Below are positions 52,429-61,703 of a DNA stretch of 64,000 nt, piece after piece. Source of the stretch: JAZDCJ01 sp036311985 (GTDB lineage: Bacteria; Actinomycetota; Actinomycetes; Actinomycetales; Micrococcaceae); assembly GCF_036311985.1 (NCBI RefSeq), contig NZ_JAZDCJ010000030.1; one strand, given 5' to 3'. The position numbers and the translations under genes were made by a program. The notes beneath the pieces are model-generated. The model saw nothing but the letters and a program-made list of their open reading frames with translations. It searched no databases and was not told the origin of the DNA. Position 1 is the stretch's first letter, and each line of letters opens with the position of its first letter.

Positions 52429-53902
52429 GGAAGCGGTAGACCTCCGTCTCGTCGACGCCCGGGAAGGCGCCCGGCGGCAGGGCGGCGAGGAGGTGCGTGT
52501 TGGCACGCGCCGCGGGCCACGCCTGCCCGGCCCATTGGCGGGCCAGGTCTGCGGGCGGGCGGCGGCAGCACGCCTCGTCGGGGCAGCGCGACTTCGAACG
52601 CTCGGTGGTATCCCGGCCGCGGAACCACTTCACGTGCTGGAACGGGACGCCGATGCTCAGCGAATAGGTCCCCGAGGAGTGGCGCTCCGTGCGGGCCGTG
52701 CACCAATAGGTGCCCACCGCCGTGTCCGTGTACTGGTTGTAGGCGCGGAACTTGTCCTCGACGTCGAAGACCTCCCGGCTCGTCCAGTACCGGCACACGG
52801 GCTGGCCCTCGATCGCCCCCGTATGGTCGGCGGGGAAGTTGACGCCGTCGTTCTCGTAGGCCTTGTGGATGATCCCCGATTCGTGGACCTTCTGGAAGTG
52901 CGTCGTGATGCCCAGGTGCTCGGTGGCCAGGTTGGTGAAGCGGTGCGCCGCCGACTCGTAGGAGACGGCGAACGCGTCCCGCAGGTCCTCGATCGCGAGC
53001 TCCTTCTCCTTCTTGGCCTCGTTGAGGAACGCCACCGAGGAGCGCTCCGGGATGAGCAGTGCCGCCGCGAAGTAGTTCGTGTAGACGCGCTGGCGCAGGA
53101 ACTCCGAATAGTCCGCGGGCGTGCGGTGGTCCAGGACGTAGTGCCCGATCGCCTGCAGCAGCACCGAGCGGGCGTCGTGCTCCTCGCGCTTGGCCTGCGT
53201 GAGGTAGATCCGGCGGTTCTTCAGGTCCGTGACCGAGCGCGTCGAGTGCGGCAGGTCGCCGACGAAGCGCAGCGAGAAGCCCAAGTGGTCGGCGATGTCG
53301 GCCGCCACGTGGTGGGACAGGGGCCCCGACTTGTGCCCGACGGCGTCGAGGAGCTCCTGGGCCCGCCGCTCCAGGTCCGGGTAGTAGTTGTTGCAGGCGC
53401 GCATCTCCTCGCGGATCTCGGTGTTGGCCCGCCGCGCCTCCTCGGGCGTCGCCGCCTGCTCCTCGAGCCGGCGCTCGAGCTCGTGCTGCAGTCCCACGAG
53501 GGACTCGAGCACGTCCATCGGCAGGCGTGAGGAGACCCGGACGCGCGGCAGGCCGAGCGAGGCGTACAGGGGACCCCGCTGCGCGCGCTCGAGCTCGATC
53601 TCCAGGGCGGCCCTCCGGCTCGGCGGCTCGGCGCCGAGGAGCTCGTCCATGCCGGCCCCGAGCGCCGCGGAGAGCTGGCGGAGCATCCCGAGCTTGGGCT
53701 CCCGCTTGCCGTTCTCGATGAGGGACAGCTGCGACGGGGCCGTGCCGACGAGCCCGCCGAGCGCGTCGAGGGTCAGCCCCTTGGCCTTGCGCAGGTGGCG
53801 GACGCGCCGCCCGAGGGCGATCAGGTCGAGCTCCGCATCCGCGGCGGGATCGGCAGCGGCGGCCGCGGGCTTCGCGGGGCGGTTCCAACTGGGAGTCTGC
53901 AT
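52406..53902 (-). CDS. RamB-like XRE regulator of the glyoxylate genes
   Basis: 498-residue regulator: HTH_XRE (LRKAKGLTLDALGGLVGTAPSQLSLIENGKREP), an IrrE/ImmA-like middle domain whose zinc motif is degenerate (AIGHYVLDH), and the C-terminal DUF2083-type domain with a cysteine cluster (SRCPDEACCRR). This is the architecture of corynebacterial RamB, the acetate/glyoxylate regulator. It is divergent from aceA, as expected for a direct regulator. The start is uncertain: ATG at 53902 or at 53929. Its 3' end overlaps the truncated efflux gene on the other strand by 23 bp. Confidence 0.8.
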   Translation of the reverse strand: MQTPSWNRPAKPAAAAADPAADAELDLIALGRRVRHLRKAKGLTLDALGGLVGTAPSQLSLIENGKREPKLGMLRQLSAALGAGMDELLGAEPPSRRAALEIELERAQRGPLYASLGLPRVRVSSRLPMDVLESLVGLQHELERRLEEQAATPEEARRANTEIREEMRACNNYYPDLERRAQELLDAVGHKSGPLSHHVAADIADHLGFSLRFVGDLPHSTRSVTDLKNRRIYLTQAKREEHDARSVLLQAIGHYVLDHRTPADYSEFLRQRVYTNYFAAALLIPERSSVAFLNEAKKEKELAIEDLRDAFAVSYESAAHRFTNLATEHLGITTHFQKVHESGIIHKAYENDGVNFPADHTGAIEGQPVCRYWTSREVFDVEDKFRAYNQYTDTAVGTYWCTARTERHSSGTYSLSIGVPFQHVKWFRGRDTTERSKSRCPDEACCRRPPADLARQWAGQAWPAARANTHLLAALPPGAFPGVDETEVYRFLRAHSGD

Positions 53903-54059
53903 TTCTTGAGAATACGCGAAGAAGTGCATATCTTTCCAGCAACTTCCCCTAGTCCGGGGTTGAAGACTCGCGAATAGTGGTGGTCACGACGAAGAACGCA
54001 GCACTTCCGGTTCCCGGCCCCGCGAGGCGGCCGGCCCGGAGAACTCAAAGGAGAGAGCC
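53903..54059. promoter_or_regulatory. ramB-like/aceA control region with imperfect direct repeats
   Basis: CGCGAAGAAGTG (53915-53926) and CGCGAATAGTG (53969-53979) recur about five helical turns apart within AT-richer sequence. They are candidate regulator sites. They do not match the corynebacterial RamB box closely. No certain -35/-10 pair was assigned. Confidence 0.4.
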
Positions 54060-55370
54060 ATGACCGAGCAGAACACGAACCCGAGCCCCGAGTCCCGCAT
54101 GGAGGCGCTGGAGCTCGAGTGGAAGGCCAACCCGCGCTGGGAGGGCATCACCCGCGACTACTCCGCCGCCGACGTCGTCAAGCTCCAGGGACGCGTCCAG
54201 GAGGAGCACACGCTGGCCCGCCGAGGCGCCGAGAAGCTGTGGAAGCAGCTGACCGAGGAGGCCACGGCGGGCGGCTACACCAACGCCCTCGGCGCCCTCA
54301 CGGGCAACCAGGCCGTCCAGCAGGTCAAGGCCGGACTCCGCGCCATCTACCTCTCGGGCTGGCAGGTCGCGGCCGACGCCAACCTCTCCGGCCACACCTA
54401 CCCTGACCAGTCGCTCTACCCGGCGAACTCGGTGCCGCAGGTCGTCCGCCGCATCAACAACGCGCTCCTGCGGGCGGACCAGATCGAGTTCTCCGAGGGG
54501 ATCCAGACCGTCGAGGACTGGATGGTCCCGATCGTCGCCGACGCGGAGGCCGGCTTCGGCGGCCCGCTCAACGCCTACGAGCTCATGAAGTCCATGATCG
54601 CCGCCGGCGCCTCGGGCGTGCACTGGGAGGACCAGCTGGCCAGCGAGAAGAAGTGCGGCCACCTGGGCGGCAAGGTGCTCATCCCCACGCAGCAGCACGT
54701 CCGCACGCTCAACGCGGCCCGCCTCGCGGCCGATGTCGCCGGCACCCCGTCGGTCGTCATCGCCCGTACGGACGCCGAGGCCGCCATGCTCATCACCTCC
54801 GACGTCGACGAGCGGGACCAGGAGTTCATCACCGGCGAGCGCACGGCGGAGGGCTTCTACAAGGTCCGCAACGGGATCGAGCCCTGCATCGCCCGCGCCA
54901 AGGCCTACGCCCCGTACTCCGACCTCATCTGGATGGAGACCGGGACGCCGGACCTGGAGCTGGCCCGGAAGTTCGCGGAGGCCGTCAAGTCCGAGTTCCC
55001 GGACCAGATGCTCTCCTACAACTGCTCGCCGAGCTTCAACTGGAAGAAGCACCTCGACGACGCCACGATCGCCAAGTTCCAGCGCGAGCTCGGCGCCATG
55101 GGCTTCACCTTCCAGTTCATCACCCTGGCCGGATTCCACGCCCTGAACCACTCGATGTTCGACCTCGCCCACGGCTACGCCGAGACGGGTATGAGCGCGT
55201 ACGTCGAGCTCCAGGAGCGCGAGTTCGCCTCCGAGTCCCGCGGCTACACCGCGACCAAGCACCAGCGCGAAGTCGGCACCGGCTACTTCGACAAGATCGC
55301 CACTGCCCTGAACCCGAGCGGCAGCACCCTGGCCCTGGTGGGATCCACCGAGGAAGGCCAGTTCCACTAA
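54060..55370 (+). CDS. aceA: Isocitrate lyase
   Basis: 436-residue enzyme that splits isocitrate into glyoxylate and succinate, the first glyoxylate-shunt step. It contains [13 protein letters not shown] (catalytic Cys, about residue 199), [19 protein letters not shown] and [16 protein letters not shown]. Length matches the single-domain bacterial form. AAAGGAG lies 6 nt upstream of ATG. The divergent RamB-like regulator and the malate synthase 88 nt downstream make this the complete acetate/fatty-acid growth module. Confidence 0.97.
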   Translation: MTEQNTNPSPESRMEALELEWKANPRWEGITRDYSAADVVKLQGRVQEEHTLARRGAEKLWKQLTEEATAGGYTNALGALTGNQAVQQVKAGLRAIYLSGWQVAADANLSGHTYPDQSLYPANSVPQVVRRINNALLRADQIEFSEGIQTVEDWMVPIVADAEAGFGGPLNAYELMKSMIAAGASGVHWEDQLASEKKCGHLGGKVLIPTQQHVRTLNAARLAADVAGTPSVVIARTDAEAAMLITSDVDERDQEFITGERTAEGFYKVRNGIEPCIARAKAYAPYSDLIWMETGTPDLELARKFAEAVKSEFPDQMLSYNCSPSFNWKKHLDDATIAKFQRELGAMGFTFQFITLAGFHALNHSMFDLAHGYAETGMSAYVELQEREFASESRGYTATKHQREVGTGYFDKIATALNPSGSTLALVGSTEEGQFH

Positions 55371-55379
55371 CGGAACCAG

Positions 55380-55440
55380 GACGACGGCGGGGCCCCGCCC
55401 CCGCAGGCGCGGCACCGCCGTCGTCCCCCCATTTTCTTTT
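55380..55440 (+). terminator. Hairpin with T-rich tail between aceA and aceB
   Basis: GACGACGGCGG (55380-55390) with its complement at 55415-55425, followed by ATTTTCTTTT. It resembles a rho-independent terminator and probably reduces read-through so that aceA is made in excess of aceB, or aceB has a separate promoter. Confidence 0.65.
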
Positions 55441-55458
55441 GAACAGGAGCACCCAGCC

Positions 55459-57090
55459 ATGAACCAGCCCATCACCATCAACGGAATCACCCTGACCGCC
55501 TCGCCCGTGTGCCGCCAGCAGGAGATCCTGACGCCCGACGCCCTCGAGTTCATCGGCAAGCTGCACGCGCGGTTCGAGGGACGGCGGCAGGAGCTGCTCG
55601 AGGAGCGCACCAGCCGGCGGACCGCGATCGAGAACGGCTCCGACCCGCGCTTCCTGGCCGAGACCCGCCACATCCGGGAGGACGACTCCTGGCGCGTCGC
55701 CCCCGTCGCCCCGGGCCTGGAGGACCGCCGTGTGGAGATCACCGGCCCCACCGACCGGAAGATGACGATCAACGCGCTCAACTCCGGCGCCAAGGTCTGG
55801 CTCGCCGACCTGGAGGACTCCTCGACCCCGAACTGGCGCAACGTCATCAAGGGCCAGCTGAACCTCCGCTCCGTCCTGGACCGCGACATCGACTTCACCT
55901 CCCCCGAGGGCAAGGAGTACAAGCTCACGGGGCAGACGCTGACCGAGCTGCCGACGATCGTCGTCCGCCCGCGCGGCTGGCACCTGCCGGAGAAGCACCT
56001 GCTCATCGACGGCCGGCCGGTCTCCGGCTCGCTCGTGGACTTCGGGCTCTACTTCTTCCACAACGCCGCCCGGCTGATCGCCCTGGGCCGCGGCCCGTAC
56101 TTCTACCTGCCGAAGCTCGAGAACCACCTCGAGGCGCGGCTGTGGAACGAGGTGTTCGTGTTCGCCCAGGACGAGCTGGGCATCCCGCAGGGCACCATCC
56201 GGGCCACCGTGCTGATCGAGACGATCACCGCGGCGTTCGAGATGGAGGAGATCCTCTACGAGCTGCGCGAGCACGCCGCGGGCCTGAACGCCGGCCGCTG
56301 GGACTACATCTTCTCCGTCATCAAGAACTTCCGGAACCGCGGTCCGCGCTACGTGCTGCCGGACCGGGCGATGGTGACGATGACGGCCCCGTTCATGCGC
56401 TCCTACACCGAGCAGCTGGTCCGGGCCTGCCACCGGCGCGGGGCCATGGCGATCGGCGGGATGAGCGCCTTCATCCCGAACCGCCGCGACGAGGCCGTGA
56501 ACACGGTCGCGTTCGAGAAGGTCACCGCGGACAAGACCCGCGAGGCCAACGACGGATTCGACGGCTCCTGGGTGGCGCACCCCGACCTGGTGCCCGTGGC
56601 CCGCGAGGTCTTCGACTCCGTCCTGGGCGAGCGTCCGAACCAGCGCGAGCGCCTCCGCGAGGACGTCCGGCCGGACGACCGCTCGCTCCTGGACATCGCC
56701 GGGACGCAGGGCCTGATCACCGAGGGCGGCATCCGTGCCAACATCGAGATCGGCATCCGCTACATCGAGTCCTGGCTGCGCGGCAACGGCGCGGTGGCCC
56801 TGCAGAACCTGATGGAGGACGCCGCGACCGCGGAGATCTCCCGCTCGCAGATCTGGCAGTGGATCCACCAGCGCGCCGTGACCGACGAGGGCGAGCTCAT
56901 CACCCGCGAGTGGTGCGGGGAGATCGTCGAGGAGGAGTACGCGCGGATGGAGCGCTTCGAGGGCGACCGCTTCGAGGACGCCCGCGAGATCTTCGAGGAG
57001 TGCGCGCTGCGGGAGGACTACCCGGCGTTCCTGACGGTCCCGGCCTACAACCGCTTCCTGTGCGAGTCGAAGGAGACGGCGAGGGTCTGA
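55459..57090 (+). CDS. aceB: Malate synthase A
   Basis: 543-residue enzyme that condenses glyoxylate with acetyl-CoA to malate, the second shunt step. It shows [51 protein letters not shown] (catalytic Glu region) and [11 protein letters not shown], and the C-terminal catalytic-Asp region [19 protein letters not shown]. The length is that of the A isoform. AGGAG lies 9 nt upstream. It pairs with aceA 88 nt upstream. Confidence 0.97.
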   Translation: MNQPITINGITLTASPVCRQQEILTPDALEFIGKLHARFEGRRQELLEERTSRRTAIENGSDPRFLAETRHIREDDSWRVAPVAPGLEDRRVEITGPTDRKMTINALNSGAKVWLADLEDSSTPNWRNVIKGQLNLRSVLDRDIDFTSPEGKEYKLTGQTLTELPTIVVRPRGWHLPEKHLLIDGRPVSGSLVDFGLYFFHNAARLIALGRGPYFYLPKLENHLEARLWNEVFVFAQDELGIPQGTIRATVLIETITAAFEMEEILYELREHAAGLNAGRWDYIFSVIKNFRNRGPRYVLPDRAMVTMTAPFMRSYTEQLVRACHRRGAMAIGGMSAFIPNRRDEAVNTVAFEKVTADKTREANDGFDGSWVAHPDLVPVAREVFDSVLGERPNQRERLREDVRPDDRSLLDIAGTQGLITEGGIRANIEIGIRYIESWLRGNGAVALQNLMEDAATAEISRSQIWQWIHQRAVTDEGELITREWCGEIVEEEYARMERFEGDRFEDAREIFEECALREDYPAFLTVPAYNRFLCESKETARV

Positions 57091-57100
57091 TCCGGCCCGT

Positions 57101-57188
57101 GTGGCCGCCCCGAGGGGGGCGGCCACGCCCCGCGAGCCAACGGCGGGTTCCCCACGGCAGAGCTGCCCAGCGGGGAACCCGCCGTTTC
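57101..57188 (+). terminator. Two hairpins ending the ace region
   Basis: GTGGCCGCCCC/GGGGCGGCCAC (57101-57126, four-base loop) is followed by AACGGCGGGTTCCCC (57139-57153) with its complement at 57172-57186 and TTC. These are strong tandem terminators before the VOC-family gene. Confidence 0.75.
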
Positions 57189-57239
57189 GCTGCGCCCCTC
57201 CCCTGTGCACACGACGAACACCGCCCTACCGTGGTCCCC

Positions 57240-57611
57240 ATGGACATGAAGCTGGAGCTCGTCCCCGTGCCCGTGACCGACGTCGACCGGGCCAAGTCCT
57301 TCTACGTGGACCAGATCGGCTTCGTCGCCGACCACGACCACCGGGTGTCCCCCGAGCTGCGCTTCGTGCAGCTGACGCCGCAGGGCTCGGCCTGTTCGAT
57401 CGTCATCGGGGAGGGCATCATCGAGATGACGCCCGGGGCGCAGCAGGGCCTGCTCATGGTGGTCGACGACGCGGACGCCGCCCGCGAGGAGCTCGCCGGG
57501 CGCGGGGTCGAGGTGAGCCCGGTCGACGAGCAGGACTGGGGGCGCTTCGTCTACTTCTCCGATCCGGACGGCAACACCTGGTCGCTGCAGCAGTTGCCGC
57601 AGCGCACGTAG
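57240..57611 (+). CDS. VOC/glyoxalase-family protein
   Basis: 123-residue protein with two beta-alpha-beta-beta-beta units: LVPVPVTDVDRAKSFYVDQIGF and VYFSDPDGNTWSLQQLP, as in glyoxalase/bleomycin-resistance/extradiol proteins. Metal ligands cannot be assigned with confidence and the substrate is unknown. ATG at 57240 or 57246. It is convergent with, and apparently overlapped by, the frameshifted LysR gene. Confidence 0.85.
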   Translation: MDMKLELVPVPVTDVDRAKSFYVDQIGFVADHDHRVSPELRFVQLTPQGSACSIVIGEGIIEMTPGAQQGLLMVVDDADAAREELAGRGVEVSPVDEQDWGRFVYFSDPDGNTWSLQQLPQRT

Positions 57612-58540
57612 GACCACCCCCGGACCCGGCGCCACGGGGGCCTGCTCGACTCCGGCACCCTCCCGGTCCGCGGCGCTGCTACCCGGAGGCGAGCAGGCCC
57701 GTGGCCGCGTCGATCAGGTCCGCGAGCCCCCGGCGGGGGCTCGCCCTTGCGCCACGCGAGCCGAACGGCGATCCGCGGGCCGTCCTTGACGGGCACGTAC
57801 CTCACGCCGCTGCGCGGGTGGTGGTGCGCCGTCGCCTCGGACGTCGTTCCCACGCCGCGGCCGGCCGCGATGGCGTCGAGCCAGGTGTCGACGTCGCCGA
57901 TCTCGATGAACCGCGGCGGCTGCTTCCCACCGGTCCAGAGGCCGCTGCCAGTCGTGCCGACGCGGGGGTCGATGACGACCGTGCGCTCGGCGATCTCGGC
58001 CATGCCCAGTTGCCGCCGCCGGGCCCACTGGGCGTCGTCGGACGCGAAGGCCGCCAGGCGCCGTTCAAGACCCACGACGACCGAGTCGAAGCGCCCGTCC
58101 TCCAAGGGCCGCCGGACGACCGCCACGTCGCACCATCCCTCCGCGAGCCCCGACGTCGGCACGTTGTGCCGCACGAGCTGCAGTTCCATTGCGGGATGCC
58201 GCACGGCCCAGTCCCGCTGCAGACGCGTCGTGTGCCGGCCCAAGGCGGCCCACGCGTAGCCGAGCCTCAGCACGCCGTGGCGGGAGGCCAGGAACTCGGT
58301 GAAGCGCGCGGCCTCGGCCAGCATGCGCCGCGCCTCGGGCAGGACCTGGAGTCCCGTCGCCGTGGGCTCGCATCCGCGGGGAAGGCGCCGCAGCAACCGG
58401 TCGCCGACGCTCTTCTCCAGCTGCGCGATCGTCCGCGAGACCGCCGCTTGCGAGACGAAGAGCCGATCGGCGGCCTCCGTGAAGGATCCGGCCTCGGCCG
58501 CGGCCACGAAGAACCGCAGTTCCCTCAGGCTCCATTCCAT
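57551..58540 (-). CDS. LysR-family regulator with apparent C-terminal frameshift
   Basis: HTH (LRELRFFVAAAEAGSFTEAADRLFVSQAAVSRTIAQLEKS) plus a LysR effector domain. As given the protein is 329 residues, but after WRKGEPPPG the sequence becomes Arg/Pro-rich, unlike LysR, and overlaps the convergent VOC gene by 61 bp. Removing one G from the GGGGG run near 57735 restores LADLIDAATGLLASG and a stop at 57679, giving a normal ~286-residue protein. I regard the extra base as a sequencing or assembly error, or a recent mutation. It is divergent from an EamA exporter that it probably controls. Confidence 0.8.
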   Translation of the reverse strand: MEWSLRELRFFVAAAEAGSFTEAADRLFVSQAAVSRTIAQLEKSVGDRLLRRLPRGCEPTATGLQVLPEARRMLAEAARFTEFLASRHGVLRLGYAWAALGRHTTRLQRDWAVRHPAMELQLVRHNVPTSGLAEGWCDVAVVRRPLEDGRFDSVVVGLERRLAAFASDDAQWARRRQLGMAEIAERTVVIDPRVGTTGSGLWTGGKQPPRFIEIGDVDTWLDAIAAGRGVGTTSEATAHHHPRSGVRYVPVKDGPRIAVRLAWRKGEPPPGARGPDRRGHGPARLRVAAPRTGRVPESSRPPWRRVRGWSYVRCGNCCSDQVLPSGSEK

Positions 58541-58608
58541 AACCACAGCGTATACCTCGCACCAAAAACGCACTGGTGTTATGGATGCCGGCGTCCGACG
58601 GTGGAGGC
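58541..58608. promoter_or_regulatory. LysR/EamA divergent control region
   Basis: CCATAAC (58536-58542) and GTTATGG (58577-58583) form an inverted pair around an AT-richer core (GTATACC, CCAAAAACG). It is a candidate LysR operator and shared promoter. Confidence 0.4.
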
Positions 58609-59568
58609 ATGACGAACCTCGAATCCCGCAGCCGGCCTCTCGCGGGGCCCGCGGCGCCCGTTGTGGCCACGGCACCCGTGGCGCCCGGCGGACGTCGGCG
58701 GACCGCGACCGGCATTGCCCTGGTCGTGGCCGGGCAGGCGGCCAACCACACGGGCTCCTCCCTCGGCGCCCTGGCCTTTCCCGTCATGGGCCCGGTCGGC
58801 GTCGTCGCCCTTCGCCAGTTCACGGCCGCGCTCGTCCTGCTGTTCCTCGTCCGCCCCCGGCTGCGCGGACTGGGCCGCGGGCAGTGGCTGCCGATCCTGG
58901 GGCTGGCCCTCGTCTTCAGCGTCATGAACCTGAGCCTCTACGCCTCGATCGAGCGCATCGGCCTCGGCCTCGCCGTGACCCTCGAGTTCCTCGGCCCCCT
59001 CGCGATCGCCGTCATCGGCTCGCGGCGCGTCCTCGACAAGGCCCTCTCCGTCCTCGCGGGCGCCGGCGTCGTCGTCCTGATCAGTCCGGGACCCGCGACG
59101 GACGTCGCCGGCATCGCCCTGGGCCTGCTCGCAGCGGCCGCCTGGGCCTGCTACATCCTGCTGAACCGGACGCTCGGCGAGCGCCTTCCGGGACTCCAGG
59201 GGACCGCCGTGGCGAGCCTCGTCACGGCGGCCGCCTGGGTACCGGTCGCCGCGGCCTGGTTCGCCGCCAGGCCGCCCACGCCCGAGGCGCTGGCCCTGGC
59301 CGCCGCGTGCGGCGTCCTGTCCTCGCTGACCCCCGCCGTGGCGGACCTGCTCGCCCTGCGGCGGATCCCGGCCCCGGTGTTCGGCGTGCTCTCCAGCACT
59401 GGCCCCGTGTTCGCCGCCGTCGCGGGTTGGCTCGTGCTGCACCAGGCCCTCGCGGTCAACGAGTGGGCGGGCATCGCCGTGATCGTGCTCTGCAACGCCG
59501 CGATCTGCACGGGAGCGCTGATCGGCCCGCGCCGTCACCTTTCACACCGTCCGGCGGGCCGGGGCTAG
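58609..59568 (+). CDS. EamA-family exporter (RhtA-like)
   Basis: 319-residue protein with ten helices in two EamA repeats. GSSLGALAFPVMGPVGVVALRQ and the second-repeat TPAVADLLALRRIPAPVFGVLSSTGPVFAAV resemble the RhtA threonine/homoserine exporter branch. A Pro/Ala-rich N-terminal tail of ~30 residues precedes the first helix. ATG at 58609 has GGAGG only 1 nt away; ATG at 58585 is in frame, so the start is uncertain. It is probably controlled by the divergent LysR. Confidence 0.85.
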   Translation: MTNLESRSRPLAGPAAPVVATAPVAPGGRRRTATGIALVVAGQAANHTGSSLGALAFPVMGPVGVVALRQFTAALVLLFLVRPRLRGLGRGQWLPILGLALVFSVMNLSLYASIERIGLGLAVTLEFLGPLAIAVIGSRRVLDKALSVLAGAGVVVLISPGPATDVAGIALGLLAAAAWACYILLNRTLGERLPGLQGTAVASLVTAAAWVPVAAAWFAARPPTPEALALAAACGVLSSLTPAVADLLALRRIPAPVFGVLSSTGPVFAAVAGWLVLHQALAVNEWAGIAVIVLCNAAICTGALIGPRRHLSHRPAGRG

Positions 59569-59667
59569 GATGCGATCGGGGCCGGACGGCCGCCCGCGCG
59601 TGGGCCTCGCCGCCGGCCGGGAGCGCACCGCGTGCTCCGCGGACCGGCCCCGGATCCAAGGAGCACC

Positions 59668-60870
59668 GTGACCGAACACGCCCAGCGCAGGCTCTGGACG
59701 CCCGATTTCGTCATGGCCACGTTCGTGAACCTGTTCATCTCGATCGTCTTCTACCTGCTCATGACCTCGATGGCGCTCTACGCCGTCGACCGCTTCGCCG
59801 CGAGCGACTCCGCGGCCGGCTTCGCGGCGAGCTCCTACATCCTCGGCGCCCTCGTGGCCCGGTTGTTCGCCGGCCAGCTGATCGTCGCCGTGGGCGCGAA
59901 GGCCGTCCTCGTGGCCAGCCTCGCGGCGTTCGCGGTCTTCGGCTTCCTCTACCTGCCGAGCGGTTCGCTCGCCGTGCTGCTGGCCGTGCGCCTGCTCCAC
60001 GGCATGGCCTTCGGCCTCGCCAACACGGCCGTCTCCGCGACCGCCCAGGCGCTCATCCCACCCGCCCGCCGCGGCGAGGGAACCGGCTACTTCAGCCTCT
60101 CGGGAACGCTCGCGACGGCCGGCGGCCCGTTCCTCGCGGTGCTGCTCGCGGGCAGCGGAGACTACGAGTCGATCTTCTGGTTCTCCACCGCGAGCGCCGC
60201 CGCCGCGTGCCTGCTCTCGCTCCTGCTGCGCATCCCCCGCCGCCCGGCCGCCGAGCGGCCGAGGATGCGCGAGGTCGCCTGGCTGCGGCCCTCCTCGATG
60301 GTCGAGCGCGCCGCCTTCCCCATGGCCGCCATGATCCTGCTCGCCGGGGCCTCCTACTCGGTGGTGCTGTCCTTCCTGGCCGCCCATGTCCAGGCGTCCG
60401 GCGGCGGGGCGACGGCCGCGGTGTTCTTCACCGCCTACGCCGTCTCCACGCTCATCGGCCGGCTGTTCGCGGGGCGCCTGCAGGACCGGCGCGGCGACAA
60501 CGTCGTGATGTACCCGGGCCTCGTCATCATGACCGCGTCGATGCTCCTGCTGGTCCTCCCCCCGACGACGGCGGTGCTCACCGCCTCGGGGATCCTCTGC
60601 GGCCTCGGGTTCGGGATCGTCATGCCGTGCGGGCAGGCGATCGCGGTCGCCGTCGCGCCGGAGCCGCGGATCGGCGTCTCGGTCTCGACCTTCTACCTGG
60701 CCCTCGACGTCGGCACCGCGGCCGGGCCGGTGCTGCTCGGCGCCCTCCTGGGGCTCACGGGCTACCAGGGGATGTACGCCGTCTCCGCCGGCATCGCCGT
60801 GCTGGCCGGCGTCGTCTACTTCGCCCTGCACGGGCGGCACAAGCCGCTCCCCCGGGCCTTCGCGTCCTGA
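59668..60870 (+). CDS. MFS transporter
   Basis: 400-residue, twelve-helix exporter-like protein. It has GQLIVAVGAKAVLVASLAA, the loop motif AGRLQDRRGDNVV and GLANTAVSATAQALIPPARRGEGTGYFSLSGTLATAGGP, typical of the YwoG/YwoD-like drug-resistance MFS group. AAGGAG lies 5 nt upstream of GTG at 59668. No regulator is adjacent on that side; substrate unknown. Confidence 0.88.
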   Translation: MTEHAQRRLWTPDFVMATFVNLFISIVFYLLMTSMALYAVDRFAASDSAAGFAASSYILGALVARLFAGQLIVAVGAKAVLVASLAAFAVFGFLYLPSGSLAVLLAVRLLHGMAFGLANTAVSATAQALIPPARRGEGTGYFSLSGTLATAGGPFLAVLLAGSGDYESIFWFSTASAAAACLLSLLLRIPRRPAAERPRMREVAWLRPSSMVERAAFPMAAMILLAGASYSVVLSFLAAHVQASGGGATAAVFFTAYAVSTLIGRLFAGRLQDRRGDNVVMYPGLVIMTASMLLLVLPPTTAVLTASGILCGLGFGIVMPCGQAIAVAVAPEPRIGVSVSTFYLALDVGTAAGPVLLGALLGLTGYQGMYAVSAGIAVLAGVVYFALHGRHKPLPRAFAS

Positions 60871-60983
60871 CGGGGCCGGGCCGCCGCGGCGGGTGGCGCC
60901 GCGCGCCGGGGGCCCGGACGCGGGAAGGCTCCCCCCGCCGGCCGGCGTGGAATACCCGCGCGCCCGGACCGGTTGACGGTGGC

Positions 60984-61703
60984 ATGACTTCCCCACGCCT
61001 CGCCGTCGACATCTGGTCCGACATCGCCTGCCCCTGGTGCTACATCGGCAAGCGCCGCTTCGAATCCGCACTCTCCTCGCTGCCCTTCAAGGAGCACGTC
61101 GACGTCACGTGGCACAGCTACCAGTTGGATCCGTCGCTGCCCGAGCGCTACGACGGCACGGAGGCCGACTACCTGGCCGAACGCAAGGGACTGCCCGTGG
61201 AGCAGGTGCGGCAGATGTTCGCCCACGTCACGGAGCAAGCCGCCGGCGAGGGCCTGGCCTACGACTTCGACGCCCTCAAGGTCGCCAACAGCCTCACGGC
61301 CCACCGCCTCCTGCACCTCGCCGCAGAGCACGGGAGCGCGGGCCGGCTGAAGGAGCTCCTGCTCTCCGCCCACTTCGAGAAGGGCCTCGACATCGGCGAT
61401 CCCGAGGTGCTCCGCGCCCTCGGCGCCGACGCCGGGCTGCCGGGCCCCGACGTCGTCCGCGTCCTGGAGGGCGACGACTACCGCGACGCGGTCGAGGCCG
61501 ACTTCGCGACGGCCCGCGGCCTGGGCATCTCCGGCGTGCCGTTCTTCGTCCTCGACATGAAGTACGGGATCTCCGGCGCGCAGCCCGTCGAGGTCTTCCG
61601 CGAGGCGCTGACCAAGGCCTACGCCGAGGCGGCGCCGCTGACGCTCGTCGCTACGGAGCCCGGCGCCGACGGCCCGGCCTGCGGACCCGAGGGCTGCGAC
61701 TAG
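60984..61703 (+). CDS. DsbA-family oxidoreductase (FrnE-like)
   Basis: 239-residue cytoplasmic thioredoxin-fold protein. CPWC active site at residues 16-19 (DIACPWCYIGK), helical insertion, then GISGVPFFVLDMKYGISGAQP with the cis-proline. Relatives (FrnE) act in thiol-disulfide exchange or polyketide/stress metabolism. The last residues GPACGPEGCD add two cysteines that could bind metal. No signal peptide. Its stop overlaps the convergent LytR-C gene by a few bases. Confidence 0.92.
   Translation: MTSPRLAVDIWSDIACPWCYIGKRRFESALSSLPFKEHVDVTWHSYQLDPSLPERYDGTEADYLAERKGLPVEQVRQMFAHVTEQAAGEGLAYDFDALKVANSLTAHRLLHLAAEHGSAGRLKELLLSAHFEKGLDIGDPEVLRALGADAGLPGPDVVRVLEGDDYRDAVEADFATARGLGISGVPFFVLDMKYGISGAQPVEVFREALTKAYAEAAPLTLVATEPGADGPACGPEGCD

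Noticed and set aside
55120..57210. 696-residue minus-strand frame opposite aceB
   Set aside because: Antisense shadow of malate synthase; no ribosome-binding site and no family resemblance.
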